Assembly (NCBI GenBank): GCA_934249215.1 | Contig: CAKQKN010000080.1 | Coordinates: 1-8,474, forward strand | Source: an uncultured Clostridia bacterium | GTDB lineage: Bacteria > Bacillota > Clostridia > Christensenellales > Borkfalkiaceae | Length of the DNA: 8,474 bases | Direction of reading: 5' to 3' | In this document: in pieces, positions 5,383 through 8,474 of the stretch | How positions within the stretch are numbered: the first letter of the stretch is position 1 | Layout of the letters: each line of letters opens with the position of its first letter | The notes under the pieces: model-generated | What the model was told of the DNA's origin: nothing | Seen by the model: only the letters and a program-made list of their open reading frames with translations | Databases searched by the model: none | Program-made: the position numbers and the translations under genes

Positions 5383-5455
5383 AATATGACTGACGGCGAA
5401 GTAATCGAAAGGCTCGGGCCGACCGTGAATGAAACCATGTAAGTACAAGGGAATT

Positions 5456-5461
5456 TATAAT
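5456..5461 (+). promoter_or_regulatory. Candidate -10 hexamer just before the permease gene
   Basis: A perfect TATAAT ends 7 nt before the permease ATG. No good -35 lies 16-18 nt upstream. If used, it would give an almost leaderless transcript, which would match the poor ribosome binding site of that gene; it may equally be chance in an A/T-rich stretch. Confidence 0.25.
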
Positions 5462-5468
5462 AAAAGTA

Positions 5469-6257
5469 ATGAAGAAAAAAGGTAGCGTCGGGGGGCTTTG
5501 CGGCGTTTTGTATCCGATTTTGTCGCTCGTCGTCGCAATTGCGATCTGGTTTGTCGTTGCGGCGGTGATCGACGTCGAATTTCTTTTGCCGTCGCCCGTT
5601 TCGACGATTAAGAAACTATTTCACCTGACGGGGCAGTCGCGGTTTTACCTCGGACTTTTAAATACGACTTTACACGCCGTGTTGTCCTTTATCGCGGCGT
5701 TCGTCGCGGCGGCTGTGTTTGCCGTTCTTGCGGGGATGAGCAAAACTTTCGAGCGGCTTTTGTCGCCCGTCGTTCTCGTCGTTCGCGTTGCGCCCACGAT
5801 GAGCGTGATTTTCATCGCGATGCTGTGGATCAGTTCGGAAAAAAGCCCGTATCTCGTGTGCGTTTTTATTCTGTTTCCGATGCTGTATTCGCGCATTTTG
5901 TCGGCGATCCGTTCGGTTGATCCGGAGCTTAAGGAAATGGCGGCGGTGTATCGCGTCGGGAAAATGAAAGTCGTTCGGTGGCTTTATTTGCCGCACGTTT
6001 CGCGGTCGGTGGCGGACGAGTGCCCGGGAATTTTGTCGTTTGCGATAAAACTTGCGGTGTCGGGCGAAGCTGTCGTTCAAAGCGGTATGACGATCGGAAG
6101 CCTTATGTATTCGGCAAAGGTGAATTTCGATACCGCCGAACTTATCGCATATACGTTTGCGGCGATCGTGCTGGGATTTTTGCTCGAAATTTCGTGCAAA
6201 GCGGCGATCGCTCTTTTCGGGAGGATAAGACATGCCAAAACTTGTCGGAATCGGTAA
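5469..6257 (+). CDS. ABC transporter permease, SsuC/TauC type
   Basis: A 262-residue inner-membrane protein of the binding-protein-dependent transport family. Hydrophobic segments lie near 14-34, 64-90, 98-120, 126-146, 186-206 and 225-250, giving about six spans. The cytoplasmic EAA loop is at 157-176 (MAAVYRVGKMKVVRWLYLP), the coupling site for the ATPase; the usual 'EAA-x3-G' appears as MAAVYRVG with the glycine kept. FLLPSPVSTIKKLF near 38-51 is typical of nitrate/sulfonate-type permeases. The ATG at 5469 is the first sensible start, but the nearest purine-rich site (AAGGG at 5447-5451) is 17 nt away, so initiation is probably weak or unusual. The 3' end overlaps the ATPase gene by 26 nt. 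It should form the pore for the lipoprotein at 4183-5193. Confidence 0.92.
   Translation: MKKKGSVGGLCGVLYPILSLVVAIAIWFVVAAVIDVEFLLPSPVSTIKKLFHLTGQSRFYLGLLNTTLHAVLSFIAAFVAAAVFAVLAGMSKTFERLLSPVVLVVRVAPTMSVIFIAMLWISSEKSPYLVCVFILFPMLYSRILSAIRSVDPELKEMAAVYRVGKMKVVRWLYLPHVSRSVADECPGILSFAIKLAVSGEAVVQSGMTIGSLMYSAKVNFDTAELIAYTFAAIVLGFLLEISCKAAIALFGRIRHAKTCRNR
6219..6224 (+). promoter_or_regulatory. Ribosome binding site for the ATPase, inside the permease gene
   Basis: GGGAGG lies 7 nt before the ATG at 6232 and within the permease coding region. With the 26-nt overlap it indicates translational coupling of the two subunits. Confidence 0.85.
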
Positions 6258-6936
6258 AAAGTACGGCGATAGGTCGATTTTCGAGGGCTTCAACCTCGAA
6301 ATGGCGGACGGGAAAGTGAGCGTTATTATGGGCGCTTCGGGCGTCGGAAAGACGACGCTAATGAATATTCTCGCGGGGCTTTTGCCGTTCGACGGGGAAG
6401 CCGTCGTTGCTCGCCCCGTTTCCTACGTTTTTCAATCGCCGCGGCTTATCGGCGGCGTTTCGGTGAGAGATAATCTGCGGTTCGTGCTCGGAAAAACCGA
6501 TAAAGCAAAAGCCGACGAAATCATTTCGGACGTACTCGGAAAAGTCGGGCTCGGCGATAAAGCGGACGCTTTTCCCGAAAACCTTTCGGGCGGGGAAAAA
6601 CAGCGACTCAGTTTTGCGCGCGCGTTCGTTTACGAGTCGGAAACTCTTCTTGCGGACGAGCCGTTTTCGTCGCTCGATTATGCGCTGAAATTGCAGATAA
6701 TGAACTTATTGACCGACTTATTGAAAAATTCGCCTAAAACTTCGATCATCGTTACGCATGACGTGGACGAGGCGCTTATGCTCGCAGATGACGTTTACGT
6801 ACTCGGCAAAAACGCGATCGTTTATTCGGTAAGTCTTTCGCATTCGGACGGGCTCAGAGATCTTTCGTGCAAAGAAGCGGTCGAAGCGCGAACGGGATTA
6901 TACGCCGCGCTGTCCTCGATTTTTCCGGAAGAATAG
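6232..6936 (+). CDS. ABC transporter ATP-binding protein, SsuB/TauB type
   Basis: A 234-residue cytoplasmic ATPase that powers the importer. All motifs are intact: Walker A GASGVGKT (34-41), Q-loop Q68 in FQSP, signature LSGGE (118-122) followed by KQR, Walker B LLADE (139-143) with catalytic E143, D-loop SSLD (146-149) and switch His176 in THD. It is slightly short compared with the 250-270 residues usual for the nitrate/sulfonate/taurine group: the region between Walker A and the Q-loop lacks the 'G-x-I' insertion (only FDGEAVVARPVSYVFQ). The C-terminal 35 residues (RDLSCKEAVEARTGLYAALSS) show no regulatory domain I know. Translation is coupled to the permease. No terminator follows at once, so transcription may run on into the toxin gene. 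Confidence 0.94.
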   Translation: MPKLVGIGKKYGDRSIFEGFNLEMADGKVSVIMGASGVGKTTLMNILAGLLPFDGEAVVARPVSYVFQSPRLIGGVSVRDNLRFVLGKTDKAKADEIISDVLGKVGLGDKADAFPENLSGGEKQRLSFARAFVYESETLLADEPFSSLDYALKLQIMNLLTDLLKNSPKTSIIVTHDVDEALMLADDVYVLGKNAIVYSVSLSHSDGLRDLSCKEAVEARTGLYAALSSIFPEE

Positions 6937-7048
6937 AAGAGTAGTTAAGCGTTTAAAGAGTATAAGTTCGAAAAAACAAGTCAATAATCATAATACGCAA
7001 CGAAACTACCGCACTGCGGCATAAAATATAACGGGGCGTATTTATATT

Positions 7049-7432
7049 ATGGACTGCGAATTACATCTTATTAAAAGAGGCGAACTGTATTACGCCGATC
7101 TCAGCCCCGTGGTCGGTAGCGAACAGGGCGGAGTCAGACCGGTGCTGGTGGTGCAGAACGACGTCGGAAACAAGTACAGCCCGACGGTGATCGCCGCCGC
7201 GGTGACGAGCAAACTCACGAAAGCCAGACTGCCGACGCACATAGAACTTTGCGCAAGCGCTTACGGGCTCGCGAAAGACAGCGTGATACTCCTCGAACAA
7301 ATCCGGACGATCGATAAGCGCAGACTTAAAGAACGAATCGGGTCGCTTTCTCCCGAGGTTATGGAAGAAGTCGACGACGCGTTGCTTATAAGTCTGGGGT
7401 TTGCGAAAGAATATTATCGCAAAAAAGCCTGA
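7049..7432 (+). CDS. MazF/NdoA (PemK-like) endoribonuclease toxin
   Basis: A 127-residue protein of the MazF/PemK family, sequence-specific mRNA interferases. It closely follows Bacillus NdoA (EndoA): KRGELYYADLSPVVGSEQGG (9-28), RPVLVVQNDVGNKYSPTVI (30-48), LPTHIEL (61-67) and DSVILLEQIRTIDKRRL (76-92). Catalytic residues equivalent to NdoA Arg25 and Thr48 are present as R30 and T53, so it should be active. The N-terminus has about five residues more than NdoA, and the upstream ribosome site (CGGGGCG near 7031-7037) is weak. In Firmicutes this gene normally follows the ndoAI/mazE antitoxin gene, but only 112 nt separate it from the ATPase and no antitoxin frame is visible there. It may rely on an antitoxin elsewhere or be part of the upstream transcript. 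Confidence 0.93.
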   Translation: MDCELHLIKRGELYYADLSPVVGSEQGGVRPVLVVQNDVGNKYSPTVIAAAVTSKLTKARLPTHIELCASAYGLAKDSVILLEQIRTIDKRRLKERIGSLSPEVMEEVDDALLISLGFAKEYYRKKA

Positions 7433-7510
7433 CGAAGAGTTTATTCGGCGGCGCGATGAAAAGCGTTGCTGAAGGCGTTGCGGAAAAACTTACGGAAAGC
7501 GTTAAGAAAA

Positions 7511-7550
7511 GCGCGAAAGCTGACCGCGAAGCGCGAAAGCTGACTGCGAA
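7511..7550 (+). repeat. 20-bp tandem duplication
   Basis: GCGCGAAAGCTGACCGCGAA (7511-7530) is followed at once by the same sequence with one C-to-T change (7531-7550). The 20-bp length is not a multiple of three, so the copies fall in different frames of any overlapping coding sequence. Confidence 0.95.
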
Positions 7551-7616
7551 ATGGCGGGCGATGCAATTTGCCTTGATATGGTAACTTACTAAAGACGATT
7601 TTTAATTCGATTTACG

Positions 7617-7660
7617 ACGATTTTGATTCGTTTACGTCGAAAAGAAAATCGTTTTTTTTT
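7617..7660 (+). terminator. Intrinsic terminator after the mazF region
   Basis: ACGATTTT (7617-7624) pairs with AAAATCGT (7645-7652), with an inner TTCG/CGAA helix, followed by nine T at 7652-7660. An imperfect copy of the left arm, ACGATTTTT at 7595-7603, could pair with the same right arm. It would end the mazF transcript, and perhaps the ABC operon, before hsp20. Confidence 0.7.
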
Positions 7661-7723
7661 AATTATTTTTTGGCATTTTATGCGGAATTTTCGGCGTCGA
7701 TAAAAATTTTTTTTGAAAAAGCG

Positions 7724-7751
7724 TTGACAAACGGAAAAAACGTGCTATAAT
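7724..7751 (+). promoter_or_regulatory. SigA-type promoter of hsp20
   Basis: Consensus TTGACA (7724-7729) and TATAAT (7746-7751) are separated by 16 nt. Transcription would start near 7758, inside the CIRCE operator, so HrcA binding should block it directly. Confidence 0.92.
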
Positions 7752-7752
7752 A

Positions 7753-7779
7753 TTAGCAGTCAATGAAAGAGAGTGCTAA
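7753..7779 (+). promoter_or_regulatory. CIRCE operator (HrcA binding site)
   Basis: TTAGCAGTC, a 9-nt spacer and GAGTGCTAA match the CIRCE consensus TTAGCACTC-N9-GAGTGCTAA with one mismatch, in the left arm. It adjoins the -10 box. HrcA, helped by GroEL, is the known repressor; heat or misfolded protein relieves it. Confidence 0.93.
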
Positions 7780-7802
7780 CAGTCAAGTGAGTTGAGTGCC
7801 AA
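7776..7802 (+). promoter_or_regulatory. Second, degenerate CIRCE-like site overlapping the first
   Basis: CTAACAGTC, a 9-nt spacer and GAGTGCCAA repeat the CIRCE layout 23 bp downstream; the right arm matches 8 of 9 consensus bases and the left 6 of 9. It shares four bases with the right arm of the first site. The two 23-bp stretches 7757-7779 and 7780-7802 align at 16 of 23 positions. Confidence 0.55.
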
Positions 7803-7837
7803 ACACCTTTGATTGGCGAGAAAATAGAATTGTTAAT

Positions 7838-7843
7838 AAGGAG
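7838..7843 (+). promoter_or_regulatory. Ribosome binding site that fixes the hsp20 start
   Basis: AAGGAG lies 8 nt before the ATG at 7852. An in-frame GTG at 7843 overlaps this site and so cannot be the start. Confidence 0.9.
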
Positions 7844-7851
7844 TGCATATT

Positions 7852-8265
7852 ATGAAAAACTATCTTACCGAAAAAAATAATAACAACGATTTGTTTACCG
7901 AGATGTTCGGAGATTTCTTTAAACCGGTGTTTTACGGCGACAGCTCCGTTTATATGGCGACGGACGTAAAAGAAAAAGAAAACGCGTATGAGATCGAGAT
8001 CGAAATGCCTGGCTACGACAAAAACGAGATTTCGGTTGACTTCGAAAAAGGGTATCTTACCGTCAGCGCAAAGAAAGACGAAAAGCAGGAAGAGGGCAAG
8101 AAATATATCAGCCGTGAAAGACACAGCGTTTGCAGACGTAGTTATTACGTAGGCGAGATCGACGAAAACGGCATTTCGGCTAAATATGAAAACGGCGTTC
8201 TTTCCGTCGAACTTCCCAAACGCGTCGAGGAAAAACCCGCAACGAAACGTATCGAAGTTAAATAA
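7852..8265 (+). CDS. Hsp20 / alpha-crystallin family small heat-shock protein
   Basis: A 137-residue cytosolic ATP-independent chaperone that holds unfolding proteins. After a short N-terminal arm rich in Asn and Phe (1-33) comes the alpha-crystallin domain, about 34-124, with EIEIEMPGYDKNEISVDF (47-64), YLTVSAKK (68-75) and the hallmark 'A-x-Y-x-NGVLSVELPK' (110-123). The C-terminal tail carries the I-x-V oligomerisation motif as IEV (134-136). The length is normal for bacterial Hsp18/Hsp20. Expression is from a consensus promoter with a CIRCE, so control by HrcA is expected, and the gene is a single transcription unit closed by the terminator at 8327-8359. Confidence 0.96.
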   Translation: MKNYLTEKNNNNDLFTEMFGDFFKPVFYGDSSVYMATDVKEKENAYEIEIEMPGYDKNEISVDFEKGYLTVSAKKDEKQEEGKKYISRERHSVCRRSYYVGEIDENGISAKYENGVLSVELPKRVEEKPATKRIEVK

Positions 8266-8326
8266 TCGGTTAGTTAATGCTATGTCCGTCGGGTTCGGCG
8301 GATATATGGCAAAGTTCAGGACTGCA

Positions 8327-8359
8327 AGCGACCGCGGAAATTTTCCGCGGTCGCTTTTT
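8327..8359 (+). terminator. Strong intrinsic terminator of hsp20
   Basis: AGCGACCGCGG (8327-8337) pairs with CCGCGGTCGCT (8345-8355) around AAATTTT, followed by TTTTT at 8355-8359. The stem can extend by A-T pairs into the loop. It lies 61 nt after the hsp20 stop codon. Confidence 0.93.
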
Positions 8360-8474
8360 CGTCTTTATTCGTCTTTATTTTGTGTTCCGAGGGGCCGGGC
8401 GGATAGACTTTATTTGCGGTAGTTCTTTTACCGGGGGGCGCGCGGTGTTTATCGGCGTGCGTACTTTTTTGCTT

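Larger units (their letters stand above)
7433..7842. other. Intergenic region between mazF and hsp20
   Basis: It holds a 20-bp tandem duplication, an intrinsic terminator, an A/T-rich stretch and the hsp20 promoter/operator, listed separately. A frame of 42 codons (ATG 7456 to TAA 7584) crosses the duplication; its translation is Lys/Ala/Glu-rich and has no good ribosome site (only GGCGGCG a few bases upstream), so I do not call it a gene. Confidence 0.6.

Noticed and set aside
5384..5443. 18-codon frame (MTDGEVIERLGPTVNETM) between the binding protein and permease genes
   Set aside because: Too short, no ribosome site, no recognised homologue; it could be a gene remnant but nothing supports it.
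8360..8474. A further gene or regulatory element after the hsp20 terminator
   Set aside because: I see no start, ribosome site or conserved motif before the window ends; only GC-rich and T-rich runs.

Overview
This window looks like a chromosomal segment of an anaerobic Gram-positive bacterium of the Clostridia type. The evidence is indirect: strong SigA-like promoters and Shine-Dalgarno sites, an FMN riboswitch driving a RibU-type ECF S-component, a CIRCE/HrcA operator on a small heat-shock gene, a TM1266-family 'iron-only hydrogenase system regulator', an NdoA-like MazF, and many short palindromic dispersed repeats in the gaps. I cannot name a genus.

Layout. (1) 1-266: 3' part of a TfoX/Sxy N-terminal-domain gene (+), followed by a possible decayed short reading frame. 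(2) 424-1008: no credible gene; several copies of a dispersed repeat and a run of GC-rich hairpins. (3) 1009-2200, minus strand: FMN riboswitch, an overlapping antiterminator and intrinsic terminator, about 360 nt of repeat-derived leader, then a RibU-like riboflavin transporter subunit. (4) 2433-3471, minus strand: class II fructose-bisphosphate aldolase with a clear promoter. (5) 3617-6936, plus strand: a promoter and about 180 nt leader, then a TM1266-like small protein, a lipoprotein substrate-binding protein, an SsuC/TauC-like permease and an ABC ATPase. The substrate is unknown. This run is interrupted between binding protein and permease by a 25-bp tandem repeat and one dispersed repeat. 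(6) 7049-7660: a MazF/NdoA-like toxin without a visible antitoxin, then an intrinsic terminator. (7) 7724-8359: an Hsp20 gene under a SigA-like promoter with a CIRCE and a second degenerate overlapping copy of it, closed by a strong terminator.

How the parts work together. The riboswitch should shut off ribU when FMN is plentiful: the 3' strand of aptamer helix P1 is shared with the antiterminator, which in turn covers part of the terminator stem. The four genes at 3831-6936 form the least explained unit: a small regulator family known from [FeFe]-hydrogenase systems sits directly in front of a complete NMT1/TauA-type importer. That suggests uptake of something tied to hydrogen metabolism or cofactor supply, but the window contains no hydrogenase or maturase gene to prove it. 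All recognisable copies of the dispersed repeat read in the same direction on the plus strand, whatever the direction of the adjacent gene.
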